A DNA stretch of 64,000 nucleotides, taken from positions 3,359,501 through 3,423,500 of the forward strand of contig NZ_JAJLMN010000001.1 of NCBI RefSeq assembly GCF_021730615.1, read 5' to 3'. The notes beneath the pieces were generated by a model. That model was not told the origin of the DNA and did no database searches. It saw only the letters and a list, made by a program, of their open reading frames with translations. A program made the position numbers and the translations under genes. Each line of letters begins with the position of its first letter. Position 1 is the first letter of the stretch. Below are positions 1 through 7,960 of this stretch, one piece after another. The stretch is from Lichenibacterium dinghuense (GTDB taxonomy: Bacteria; Pseudomonadota; Alphaproteobacteria; Rhizobiales; Beijerinckiaceae).

Positions 1-1441
1 CGAAGGATCGGAACGGCGCGTCGATCGGGTTCCCACCGTCGTCGGTGGGCAGCAGCGTCGAGGCTGACGAGGCGCGCGAGCGCTCGACCTCGCCCAAGAA
101 GCCGAAGCGCAGCGTATGGGCGTTGTTGAACGCGAAAGACGCGTCGCCCTGCAGGCCGTTGACGTAGCTCTGCCGGTACACGCCCGATGCGACGCCGTTG
201 AACACGAGGTCGCCGATCTGGTCGGGCGCGAAGCGCAGGTCGCTGAAGCGGGAGTAATAGGCGAGCTGGGCGTCCCACTGGCCCACCACGCGCTGCACCG
301 CCACCACGTTGAAGGCGCTGCGCTCGACTTGGTTCTCATTGATCCTGGCCGAATCGAAGCTGTCAATCCCGTAGGCCGCGAAGGTCGGCACGAGGCCCCG
401 TAACGTCGGGATCTGGAAGGTCTGATAGTCGGCGCCGCTGATGACGCTCAGGCGCGTGTCGGGATCGAGCTGCGTGCCCGCGAACAGGAAGTAGCGGCCC
501 TGACGCGTCAGGTCGTGGATCGGGTCTTGGGTCGGCGCCGGGTTCTCGATGCCGAGGTCGCTCTTGAAGTACCGGCCCGTGAAGAAATAGTCCCAGGCGC
601 CGACGTGGCCGCCGTCCTCGAACAGCGGCGTGATCGTGCCGAAGGTGCCGCCATAGAGGCTGGCTTTGCCGCCGTTGTCGAAGGCGTCGGTGCGGCTCTG
701 GACGTCGATGAGGGCCGCTGTGCGCAGGCCGAACTCGGCCGGCAGCGCCCCGTCGACCAGCGTCAGACGGCCGACGAAGCTGGTTTCCAGGAGCTGCCCG
801 AAGCCCGACACGCCATCGGGCAAGCGGATGCCGTTGATGCGGTACTGGACGTTGGCGTGCTCGTTGCGCACGTGGAAGTCGCCGCTCGCCGCGGAATCCC
901 GCGCGACGCCCGGCAGCTGCTGGAGCACATCCTGGATGGGCGTGTTGTCGCCCTGCGGCAGCTCCTCGATGCCCTTGCGGCCGATGGTCGTCTCGTTGGT
1001 GCCGACCTTGGTCTGCAGCCGCTGTTCGGCGGCGTCGAAGCGGGACTGGACCGGCGCGTCCGGCCCGATATTGGACGGGACGCCCGCTCTGGCCCCGAGG
1101 CCGGCACCCGTGCCCGCCCCACCCCCGGCGCCCGCGCCGCCGCCCGCTCCCACAGCGCCCCGCGCGGCCAGCCCGGCCGCCGATGCGGCGCGCAGCGGGG
1201 TTCGCACGGCCGGCGCCTCCTCGCGCCGGACGAGGACGGGATGCGGCACTTCCCGCCGCGGTGCGGCCGCCATGAGCTTGGATCTCGGCGACGCCTTGAG
1301 CTTCGGCTTCGCGGCGGGCGCCTTCGGGGCGGCGACCGTGACCTGCGGGAGTTCGGATTGCGCGGCGGCCGCCGCCGACAGCGCCGCGCAGGCGAGGGCC
1401 GACAGACCGACGGTGGCCAGAAGTCGATCTCGCGGCGGCAT
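1..1441 (-). CDS. TonB-dependent outer-membrane receptor, N-terminal part (cut by window edge)
   Basis: The reading frame is open from an ATG at 1441 to the left edge, giving the first 480 residues. A signal peptide covers about residues 1-27. It is followed by a Pro/Ala/Lys-rich stretch and an unusual Gly/Ala run at about 96-120. A plug domain starts near 140 (TKVGTNETTIGRKGIEELPQ, then LQQLPGV, FHVRNEHANVQYRINGIRLP). The first beta strands of the barrel follow. Receptors of this class import a scarce ligand using energy from ExbB-ExbD-TonB, which are encoded directly upstream. The substrate cannot be read from the sequence. A palindrome 20 nt upstream of the start matches the one in front of exbB, which suggests joint control, plausibly by a metal-sensing Fur/Zur-type repressor (inference). 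Confidence 0.88.
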   Translation of the reverse strand, partial: MPPRDRLLATVGLSALACAALSAAAAAQSELPQVTVAAPKAPAAKPKLKASPRSKLMAAAPRREVPHPVLVRREEAPAVRTPLRAASAAGLAARGAVGAGGGAGAGGGAGTGAGLGARAGVPSNIGPDAPVQSRFDAAEQRLQTKVGTNETTIGRKGIEELPQGDNTPIQDVLQQLPGVARDSAASGDFHVRNEHANVQYRINGIRLPDGVSGFGQLLETSFVGRLTLVDGALPAEFGLRTAALIDVQSRTDAFDNGGKASLYGGTFGTITPLFEDGGHVGAWDYFFTGRYFKSDLGIENPAPTQDPIHDLTRQGRYFLFAGTQLDPDTRLSVISGADYQTFQIPTLRGLVPTFAAYGIDSFDSARINENQVERSAFNVVAVQRVVGQWDAQLAYYSRFSDLRFAPDQIGDLVFNGVASGVYRQSYVNGLQGDASFAFNNAHTLRFGFLGEVERSRASSASTLLPTDDGGNPIDAPFRSF

Positions 1442-1459
1442 CACGAACCTCAATTCAAG

Positions 1460-1475
1460 TTACGTTATAACATAC
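1460..1475. promoter_or_regulatory. AT-rich palindrome before the receptor gene
   Basis: TTACGTTATAACATAC is a 14/16 match to the perfect palindrome TTATGTTATAACATAA. It shares the 14-mer TACGTTATAACATA with 3550-3563. It stands out in GC-rich DNA and lies 20 nt before the start codon, where a repressor would block transcription. The GTTATAAC core resembles Zur/Fur-type operators; regulator identity is inferred. Confidence 0.55.
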
Positions 1476-1564
1476 CTCATGCCGGAGTTGCTCCTCAGCC
1501 GTCAATGCTTCCGCGGCGGCTGCGGCGAGGACGGATGAGCTGTTGCTCAGATGCATCAGCTCGA

Positions 1565-2389
1565 TCACGGGCGACGGGCGTCGTAGTGCACAGGCACGAC
1601 GAAGCTGAGCGCCGCGCCGCCCAACCCGGGCGGCGGCGGCGGGAAGGGGCTCGCGCGCCGGATCATCGCCTCGGCGGCAGCGTCGAGCGCCGCATCGCCC
1701 GAACTCGCCGCGAGCGACACGGAGGTGACGCGGCCGTCCTCGTCGATCGTGAAGCCGACCCGCGCCGTGCCGCCCTCGGTGCCGGCCAGCGGGCGGCGGA
1801 AGCGGTTGAGGTGCGGCACCAGCTTGCCGCGCCAGGTCGCGACGCGCGCCGCCGACAGCCTCCGCACCGTGGGCGCGGCCTCGTCCGCGGCAGCCGAGGA
1901 CGGGGATGCGCTCGATGACTGCGCCGCCCGGACCGGCGGCGTCGCGGGCTTCTGCGGCTCCGGCCGGGGTTCAGGCCGTGGGGGCTCGGGGGGGAGCAAA
2001 GGCGCGGGTGCGTCGGGCACGACCTCGGACGGGGGCGGCTCAGGCGGCCGAATCTCGGGGGGAACCGGCGTCGGCTGGGGTACCTCGGCAAGCGGCTGCT
2101 GGGCCGCCCGGCTCGCCTGCGCGGCCGCCGCCGCGGCGGTCGCGTCCCGGGCCTCGTCGGCCGGCACGGCGGGCGGAACCTCGTCGGGCTTGGCGACCTC
2201 GCCCTCGACGGGGTCGAGCTCCACCGCGACGGCGTCGCCGCCGCCGGCGTCGAGCGGCTCCGGCCGGGCCTCGCGCACCAGGAGGAGCGCGACGCCCGCG
2301 TGCAGCCCCAGCGCCAAGGCGGCGGCGGCGATCCAGCGCAGCGCCGCTGAGCCGTTCTCGCCCGGCTGCCCGGCCGGGAGGCGCGTCAT
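1565..2389 (-). CDS. tonB: TonB family energy transducer
   Basis: A 274-residue periplasm-spanning protein. It has one N-terminal membrane anchor (about residues 17-43), then a long Pro/Ala/Glu-rich region (about 50-170). The C-terminal TonB domain contains [20 protein letters not shown] and ends with [20 protein letters not shown]. TonB carries proton-motive energy from ExbB-ExbD to outer-membrane receptors. Its ATG overlaps the exbD stop by 4 nt (ATGA), so the two are translationally coupled. The receptor gene follows about 120 nt further on and has its own palindrome-containing leader. Confidence 0.9.
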   Translation of the reverse strand: MTRLPAGQPGENGSAALRWIAAAALALGLHAGVALLLVREARPEPLDAGGGDAVAVELDPVEGEVAKPDEVPPAVPADEARDATAAAAAAQASRAAQQPLAEVPQPTPVPPEIRPPEPPPSEVVPDAPAPLLPPEPPRPEPRPEPQKPATPPVRAAQSSSASPSSAAADEAAPTVRRLSAARVATWRGKLVPHLNRFRRPLAGTEGGTARVGFTIDEDGRVTSVSLAASSGDAALDAAAEAMIRRASPFPPPPPGLGGAALSFVVPVHYDARRP

Positions 2390-2823
2390 GGCGTCGCCGG
2401 CGCGTCGCCGAGGTCGAGGCCGACTAGCGCAATCTGCAGATAGCCGGCGCGGCGCAACGCGTTCATCACGCCCATGAGGTCGCCGTAGGGGATGGCCCGG
2501 TCGGCGCGCAGCAGGATGCGCGCGTCATGGTCCCCCGACGTGGCGCGGTCGAGCGCGTCGGCGAGAGCACCCCGGGCGACCTCGGCCTCGCCAAGCTTCA
2601 ACGACAGGTCGCGTCCGATCGACAGGAACACGGGATCCTTCGGACGAGGTTGCGAGGCGGCATTCGAGATCGGCAGGTCCACCGGCGTGTCGACGGTCGA
2701 CAGCGGCGCCGCCACCATGAAAATGATGAGCAGCACCAGCGCCACGTCGATGAAGGGTGTGACGTTGATGTCGGCGAGGGGCGCGAGGTCGTCGCCTTCG
2801 CCCGAATTCAGCTTGACAGCCAT
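2386..2823 (-). CDS. exbD: Biopolymer transporter ExbD
   Basis: A 145-residue inner-membrane protein with the ExbD/TolR layout: a short cytoplasmic N-terminus, one transmembrane helix (about residues 21-43) and a periplasmic domain. The helix carries the conserved aspartate, D26 in [16 protein letters not shown], which takes part in proton flow in this family. It begins 3 nt after exbB and overlaps tonB, so exbB-exbD-tonB is one operon. Neighbouring tonB and receptor genes argue for ExbD rather than TolR. Confidence 0.92.
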   Translation of the reverse strand: MAVKLNSGEGDDLAPLADINVTPFIDVALVLLIIFMVAAPLSTVDTPVDLPISNAASQPRPKDPVFLSIGRDLSLKLGEAEVARGALADALDRATSGDHDARILLRADRAIPYGDLMGVMNALRRAGYLQIALVGLDLGDAPATP

Positions 2824-2826
2824 GCG

Positions 2827-3537
2827 CTATTCCGCGGCCCGCGCCGGCAGGCCGGCCGCGCGGGCCGCGTCCCGTCTGTCGAGGTCGCGCGACAGGCGGC
2901 GCATGACCTCGGCCGAGGCGTCGCCGAGCAGCGCCTTGTAGCCCGCGACGCCGCGCGCGAAGCCGTTGAAGATCACCACGGCCGGGATGGCGGCCACGAG
3001 GCCGATGGCGGTCGCGAGGAGGGCTTCGGCGATGCCGGGCGCCACGACCGCCAGATTCGACGTGTGGGCTCGGCTGATCCCGACGAAGCTGTCCATGATG
3101 CCCCACACGGTTCCGAACAGCCCGACGAAGGGCGCCACCGAGCCGACCGTGGCCAGCACGCCCGTCCCGCGGGCCATGCCCCGCGCCGCGCGGGCCTCGA
3201 TGCGGGCCAGCGACAGCGCCGCCCTCTCCTTGATGCCTCCCGACGGCAGCGGCCCCGACCGCTCGATCTCCTCGCGGGCGGCCGTGATCAGGGCCGCCAC
3301 AGGCCCTGAGGTCGCGACCTCCTTCCACGCGTCGCCTTCTGCGAGCTGCCGGAGAGCTTGGCGCACCTGCGTCGCGCCGGCGGCGAGCGCGGCGCCTTTG
3401 CCGAGCAGCAGCGCCCAGGTCACCACCGATGCCGCAGCCAAGCCGACCATCACGGTCTTCACCACGGGATCAGCGTGCAGAAACATGCCCCAGGGTGCGA
3501 GCGGGCCTACCTGCGTCCCGACTGATGGCGTGTCCAT
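2827..3537 (-). CDS. exbB: Biopolymer transporter ExbB (MotA/TolQ/ExbB family)
   Basis: A 236-residue polytopic inner-membrane protein and stator of the TonB motor. A first hydrophobic helix lies at about residues 27-47. The paired helices of the family are at about 129-153 ([20 protein letters not shown]) and 165-195 ([21 protein letters not shown]), both highly characteristic of ExbB/TolQ. First gene of the exbB-exbD-tonB operon. The start codon lies 13 nt downstream of an AT-rich palindrome that is also found before the receptor gene. Confidence 0.92.
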   Translation of the reverse strand: MDTPSVGTQVGPLAPWGMFLHADPVVKTVMVGLAAASVVTWALLLGKGAALAAGATQVRQALRQLAEGDAWKEVATSGPVAALITAAREEIERSGPLPSGGIKERAALSLARIEARAARGMARGTGVLATVGSVAPFVGLFGTVWGIMDSFVGISRAHTSNLAVVAPGIAEALLATAIGLVAAIPAVVIFNGFARGVAGYKALLGDASAEVMRRLSRDLDRRDAARAAGLPARAAE

Positions 3538-3548
3538 GGACCTCAGCG

Positions 3549-3564
3549 CTACGTTATAACATAA
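3549..3564. promoter_or_regulatory. AT-rich palindrome before exbB
   Basis: CTACGTTATAACATAA matches the perfect palindrome TTATGTTATAACATAA at 14 of 16 positions. It shares a 14-mer with the site at 1461-1474. It lies 12 nt before the exbB start codon and probably overlaps the -10 region. It is a candidate operator for a metal-responsive repressor; the identity is not proven. Confidence 0.55.
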
Positions 3565-3569
3565 TTATC

Positions 3570-3952
3570 CCGACTCCTATTCTGCAGCGCGACCGAGGTC
3601 AACGGACGGCGCTCGCGCGGCCCATCGCTCGCGAAGGAGGGGGAAGCGGATGACCAGATCGAAGGTGGACAGGACCGAGACGTCCATCGAGCGCGGCTAA
3701 GTTCGTTTGCCGATGATCCCTCCATCCGCCCCCGCTGAGTGTCGCTGCGACCGAGGCAAAGCGAGCGCCGGAGTCATCGGGCGTCAGCTTAAGAGTGCGC
3801 CACAAGGCGCTTGGAACGACGTCCTTGGGTCGACTCCAGCCGGCAACGGCCTGATGGCGAAGTAGGCTGGGCGGATCGAACCGCTTCCCCGGGTTGGCCT
3901 CAATCGGTGTCTGGCGTCGTTACAATCCCATCTCGATGGGCGCCGTTGACCT
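3570..3952. other. Intergenic region with dispersed-repeat copy a
   Basis: About 380 nt between the exbB promoter and the end of the cytochrome gene. No convincing gene was seen; the only ORF, 68 codons on the minus strand, has no recognisable features. It contains one copy (3784-3850) of a repeat found five times in this window: GTCAGCTT, then TTGGGTCGAC starting exactly 40 nt after CAGC, then a CCGGCAACG tail shared with the copy at 9434-9500. Confidence 0.5.
3784..3850 (+). repeat. Dispersed intergenic repeat, copy a
   Basis: Two conserved blocks. CAGCTT begins at 3785 and TTGGGTCGACTCCAGCCGG begins at 3825, 40 nt apart. The first block is the most degenerate of the five (CAGC instead of CCGC). 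The tail CCGGCAACG is shared with copy b. Confidence 0.6.
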
Positions 3953-5248
3953 CTACTCGACAGGGTGGGCCTGCTCCGCGAACGCTCTGCGACTTTTGGC
4001 GACCGCGCCGGCCTCGACGGCCGGCGCCTGATTGCCCCAGGCGTTGCGAATGTAGGTGACCACCGCAGCCACCTGCGCATCGTCGAGCCGCCAGTCGTAG
4101 GACGGCATGGCGGCGCCAGTCGGCGCGCTCGGCGTCGCGGCGCTGCGGGCGCCCTGCAGCACCACCCGAATCAGGCTGGTCGGGTCGAGCTGCTGCACCA
4201 CCGGCGCACCGGCCAGCGTCGGAAACAGGCCGCGCACGCCCGAGCCGTCGCCGCGATGGCAGGACGCGCAGCTGTCCGCGTAGATGGCGGCGCCAGCCTG
4301 CATGGCGGGCGTGCCGGCCGGCACGGGCGCGCCGGCGTCGTCCTGGCCCGGCTGCGCCTTGAGATAGACCGCGATGGCCCGCAGCTCGTCGTCGCCCATG
4401 CGCGAGGACGACAGGCCGACCTCCTCAGCCATCGGCCCGGACGAGGCCGCCTGCCTATTGTGGCCGGTCTTGAGGTACTCGACCACGTCCTCGACCGACC
4501 AGGACCCGATGCCGCGCCGTTGGTCGCCGGTGATGTTGGGCGCCGTCCAGCCCTGGATGACGTTGCCCTGGTAGAGCTTCGCGGTCTCGTCGCCGCCGAG
4601 GATCGTCTTCGGCGTGTGGCAGGCGCCGCAGTGCTCCGGCCCGGTCACCAGGTAGGCGCCGCGGTTGTAGACGTCGTCGTGGGCCGGGTCGGGCGCGAAA
4701 CGGGCGTCGCGGAAGTAGAGCAGGTTCCAGGCCCGCATGCCGAGCCGGATGTTCAGCGGAAACGGCAGCGTGTCCGACACGACCTCCTTGTGCACGGGCT
4801 TCAGCGTCTTGAGGTAGGCGTGAATGGCGTCCACGTCCCGCCGCGTCATGTGCGTGTAGTAGGGGTAGGGCATGGCCGGGTAGATCTGGTGCCCGTCCTT
4901 GCCGAAGCCGTGCCACAGCGCGTCGGCGAAATCGTCGTCGGTCCACGAGCCGATGCCGGTCTCGCGATCCGGTGTGATGTTGGAGGACACAATTACGCCG
5001 AAGGGCGTCTCGATCGCCCGCCCGCCCGCGAAGGGCTCGCCGCCGTCCTTGGCGGTGTGGCAGGCCGCGCAGTCTGCGATCGTCAGCATGGTGCGGCCGT
5101 ACTCGACCTCCGAGAAGCTCTGCGCGTCGCCGTGGCTCTCGGCCTGCGGGCCGGAGGGCAGCTTGGGGTCGGTCACCACGTAGGCGGCCGCGAGCGCGCC
5201 GGCGCCGAGGCAGGCGACCGCGGCGGCGCCGAGGAGGAGTTTGCGCAT
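3953..5248 (-). CDS. Tri-haem cytochrome c subunit of a membrane-bound dehydrogenase
   Basis: A 431-residue exported cytochrome with an N-terminal signal/anchor (about residues 1-24). It has three CXXCH haem sites: CAACH at 60-64, CGACH at 207-211 and CASCH at 327-331. Three class I c-type domains in this order are typical of the cytochrome subunit of gluconate, sorbitol and alcohol dehydrogenases. That subunit passes electrons from the flavoprotein to ubiquinone at the periplasmic face. It is the last gene of a three-gene operon, 10 nt after the GMC gene. Substrate specificity lies in the GMC subunit and is not readable here. Confidence 0.9.
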   Translation of the reverse strand: MRKLLLGAAAVACLGAGALAAAYVVTDPKLPSGPQAESHGDAQSFSEVEYGRTMLTIADCAACHTAKDGGEPFAGGRAIETPFGVIVSSNITPDRETGIGSWTDDDFADALWHGFGKDGHQIYPAMPYPYYTHMTRRDVDAIHAYLKTLKPVHKEVVSDTLPFPLNIRLGMRAWNLLYFRDARFAPDPAHDDVYNRGAYLVTGPEHCGACHTPKTILGGDETAKLYQGNVIQGWTAPNITGDQRRGIGSWSVEDVVEYLKTGHNRQAASSGPMAEEVGLSSSRMGDDELRAIAVYLKAQPGQDDAGAPVPAGTPAMQAGAAIYADSCASCHRGDGSGVRGLFPTLAGAPVVQQLDPTSLIRVVLQGARSAATPSAPTGAAMPSYDWRLDDAQVAAVVTYIRNAWGNQAPAVEAGAVAKSRRAFAEQAHPVE

Positions 5249-5258
5249 GACGGCCCCC

Positions 5259-7034
5259 TCAGGCCTGCACCAGGGGGCCGGGCGCCTTGAGGTACTGGTT
5301 CACGATCGCGTCCAGCGTCCAGTAGGTGAGCGCGCCGACCGTAGTGGTCGGGTTGTAGCCGGCGTTCTGCGGGAACGACGAGGCGCCGATGACGAACAGG
5401 TTCGGCACGTCCCAGCTCTGCTGGTACCGGTTCACCACGGAGCTGTGCGGGTCGGCCCCCATCACGGCGCCGCCGCACAGGTGCGAGGTTTGGTAGTCGG
5501 TGACGTTGTAGTGGCCCGTGCGCGGCAGCTTGTCGACGCGGGTGGCCCCCATGGCGCGCAGTATCTCGGCATAGCGGTCGGTCAGGAACGCGCTCATCTT
5601 GTGCTCGTTTTCGTGGAAGTCGATGGTCATGCGCACGAGCGGGCGGCCGAAGCGGTCCTTGTAGGTCGGGTCGAGGTCCATGAAGACGTCGTCGTAGGCG
5701 TAGAAGCAGCCGTGGACGCCCGAGCCGGCGTAGATCGAGGAGTTGTAGTTCTCCTTGACGGCAGCCTTCCACTTCGCGCCCCAGGTCGGCGTGCCGGTCG
5801 GCACCGGCGTCGTCTCGATGGGCCGGCCGTTGGTCTGCACCTGGCCCATGTAGCCGCCGCCGACGAAGCCGAGGGGGCCGTGGTCGAAGTTGTCGCCGTT
5901 GTAGTCGTCGATGCACATGCCGATCGCGCCCGACGCGATGAAGGGGTTGAATCGCACCGTCTTCGGGTCGAAGAACGCTTGGGCGGTCGATACCGTCTGA
6001 TGCGTGAAGTTGCGGCCGACGACTCCCCGCTTGGTAGCGGGGTCATAGATCCGGCCGATGCCAGATAGCATCAGCATCTGCACGTTGAAGGGTGTGAAGG
6101 CGCAGGACAGCACGAGGTCCGCCGGCTGCTCCCACTCCTCGCCGTCCGCGTCGACGAAGACGACGCCGGTGGCGCGCTTGCCCGCGCCGTCGAGAGTGAT
6201 GCGCAGCACTTCGCAATTGTCGCGCGCCGTGAAGCCCCGGCTCTTGACCAGCGCCGGCAGGATCGTGGTCTGCGGGCTCGCTTTCGAATAGTTGCCGCAG
6301 CCGAACCACTCGCAGTAGCCGCAGAACGTGCAAGGGCCGAGCGTCACCCCGAGCGGGTTGGTGTAGGGCTGGCTCATGTTGCCGGACGGCTGCGGGAAGG
6401 GCTGGTGCCCCATCTCCCGCGCGGCTTTCGCGAACAGCGTCGCGCTGTAGGGCTGCTTCTGCGCCGGGGTCGGGTAGGGCCGCGAGCGCGGGCCCTCGAA
6501 GGGGTTGCCGCCGGGCTGGACCACCCCCTTGAGGTTGCCCGCCGTCCCGGCCGTGCCGCACAGGTACTCGAAGCGGTCGTAGTGGGGCTCCAGCTCGTCG
6601 TAGGTGACGCCCCAGTCCTGGATCGTCATGCCGGCGGGCAGAAATTTCGCGCCGTAGCGCTCGGTGAGGTGCGTTTTCAGCACGAACTGCGAAGGCTCGA
6701 AGCGCCACATCTCGGCGTTCCAGTGCAGGCCGCCGCCGCCCACGCCGTTGCCGAGCATGAAGGCGCCCCAGTCGCGGATCGGCAGCGCGGTCTGCGAAGC
6801 GTTGTTGCGAAACGTGAAGGTCATCTGCGCGGGGCGCAGGAACAGCTCATGCCGCACGCGGTAGCGGTACTCGTCCGGCGCGTAGGTGGGCGGGAAATCC
6901 TGAGCGGTGTCGCGCCAGGGGCCGCGCTCGAAGGCGATCACGTCGAGCCCGGCCTCGCTGAGCCCGTGCGCCATGATGGAGCCGGTCCAGCCGAGGCCGA
7001 TGATGGCCACGTCCTTGTGGGGGAGCTTGCGCAA
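5259..7034 (-). CDS. GMC-family FAD dehydrogenase, gluconate-2-dehydrogenase type large subunit
   Basis: A 591-residue flavoprotein. An ADP-binding fold is at the N-terminus (IIGLGWTGS, residues 11-19) and a glycine-rich GNGVGGGGLHWN at 95-106. The C-terminal GMC substrate-side region includes HLCGGAVMGADP and SFPQNAGYNPTTTVGALT. A cysteine cluster C235, C238, C241 and C246 (CTFCGYCEWFGC) is typical of the gluconate-dehydrogenase branch and may hold an Fe-S cluster, by analogy with FAD-dependent glucose dehydrogenases. No own signal peptide is evident; in this family export rides on the small subunit. It oxidises a sugar or sugar acid and feeds the downstream cytochrome c. The exact substrate is unknown. 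Confidence 0.88.
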   Translation of the reverse strand: MRKLPHKDVAIIGLGWTGSIMAHGLSEAGLDVIAFERGPWRDTAQDFPPTYAPDEYRYRVRHELFLRPAQMTFTFRNNASQTALPIRDWGAFMLGNGVGGGGLHWNAEMWRFEPSQFVLKTHLTERYGAKFLPAGMTIQDWGVTYDELEPHYDRFEYLCGTAGTAGNLKGVVQPGGNPFEGPRSRPYPTPAQKQPYSATLFAKAAREMGHQPFPQPSGNMSQPYTNPLGVTLGPCTFCGYCEWFGCGNYSKASPQTTILPALVKSRGFTARDNCEVLRITLDGAGKRATGVVFVDADGEEWEQPADLVLSCAFTPFNVQMLMLSGIGRIYDPATKRGVVGRNFTHQTVSTAQAFFDPKTVRFNPFIASGAIGMCIDDYNGDNFDHGPLGFVGGGYMGQVQTNGRPIETTPVPTGTPTWGAKWKAAVKENYNSSIYAGSGVHGCFYAYDDVFMDLDPTYKDRFGRPLVRMTIDFHENEHKMSAFLTDRYAEILRAMGATRVDKLPRTGHYNVTDYQTSHLCGGAVMGADPHSSVVNRYQQSWDVPNLFVIGASSFPQNAGYNPTTTVGALTYWTLDAIVNQYLKAPGPLVQA

Positions 7035-7052
7035 AGGGGTTGGGTCCTCGGG

Positions 7053-7787
7053 CTACTTGGCGGCCGCGGGCTGCCAGCTCGGCGCCTCGGCGATGCCGAT
7101 CGGCCCGTGCGGGTAAGGCTCGTTGTGGCGGTCGATCCAGGCCGAATAGTCGTAGCGGGCGCCCGGGAAGCCGATCCAGCGCCACGCCGCCATGTCGCGG
7201 TTGCCGCCGTAGACCGGGTCCGCGAAGAAGCCCTGCCGCGTGTTCTTCAGGAGCACCGTCCAGAAGTCCTTGGTGACCACGTCCTCGATCGGCAGGCTGC
7301 CGTCCTCGATCGCGCCGATCACCGCGTCCTGGTCGGCGGCCGTCAGTTCGACGAAGGGGTGGCCGCCGTAGTGCTGCGCCGCGTAGGCGTCGATAGCGCG
7401 GAGCGCGCCGCGGTACTGCGTGGCAGGGTCGAGGCGCGACTGCGGCCCCTGCTCCTTCGTGCCGGTGAGGAAGGGGCCGCGGTCGTAGAGGCCCTCGGCG
7501 CGGCCGAAGGGCCCGGCGAGCTGCCGGTCGATGAACACCGCGCAGCCCGCCTCCCTGCCGCCCGGGCCGTCCGGGTCCGGCGGGATGATCCGGTCGACGA
7601 TGGCCTCGACCGTGCGGCCTTCCGCCGGCGTGAAGAAGTGCCAGGGGCCGGGCACGACGGGCTGCGGCGGGGCGCCGGCGCCGGGCGCCCAGGGCAGCGA
7701 TCCTGCGATCGTGCCGGCGCGGGCCGTGCCGGCCACCACCACGAGGGCGGCGCCGGACAGGAGCAGGCGACGGTCGATCAGGGGCAA
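7053..7787 (-). CDS. Gluconate 2-dehydrogenase subunit 3 family protein
   Basis: A 244-residue small subunit of the dehydrogenase complex, first in the operon and 18 nt before the GMC gene. Residues 1-24 (LIDRRLLLSGAALVVVAGTA) look like a Tat-type or general signal. The body has the subunit-3 pattern: FFTPAEGRTVEAIVDRIIPPD near the N-terminus and VYGGNRDMAAWRWIGFPGARYDY near the C-terminus. In known complexes this subunit takes the folded flavoprotein across the membrane and stabilises it. It shares the divergent region 7788-7960 with the oxalate decarboxylase gene. Confidence 0.87.
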   Translation of the reverse strand: MPLIDRRLLLSGAALVVVAGTARAGTIAGSLPWAPGAGAPPQPVVPGPWHFFTPAEGRTVEAIVDRIIPPDPDGPGGREAGCAVFIDRQLAGPFGRAEGLYDRGPFLTGTKEQGPQSRLDPATQYRGALRAIDAYAAQHYGGHPFVELTAADQDAVIGAIEDGSLPIEDVVTKDFWTVLLKNTRQGFFADPVYGGNRDMAAWRWIGFPGARYDYSAWIDRHNEPYPHGPIGIAEAPSWQPAAAK

Positions 7788-7960
7788 GGCGCGGACTCCG
7801 GCCCACCAGCGACGGCTTCACCGTGGACGTAACGTAACGCCGCCGGCGCCGTCCGGGGTTCCCCGCCGACTGTGGGCAAGCTCATCCGGGCCCGCGCGGG
7901 ACCCCGCACCGGCCGCGGGCGTTCGGAGCGCGACGACAGCGCCCCCGAGGACAGAGCCCG

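Noticed and set aside
3599..3805. 68-codon minus-strand ORF
   Set aside because: No ribosome-binding site, domain or coupling to neighbours; probably chance.
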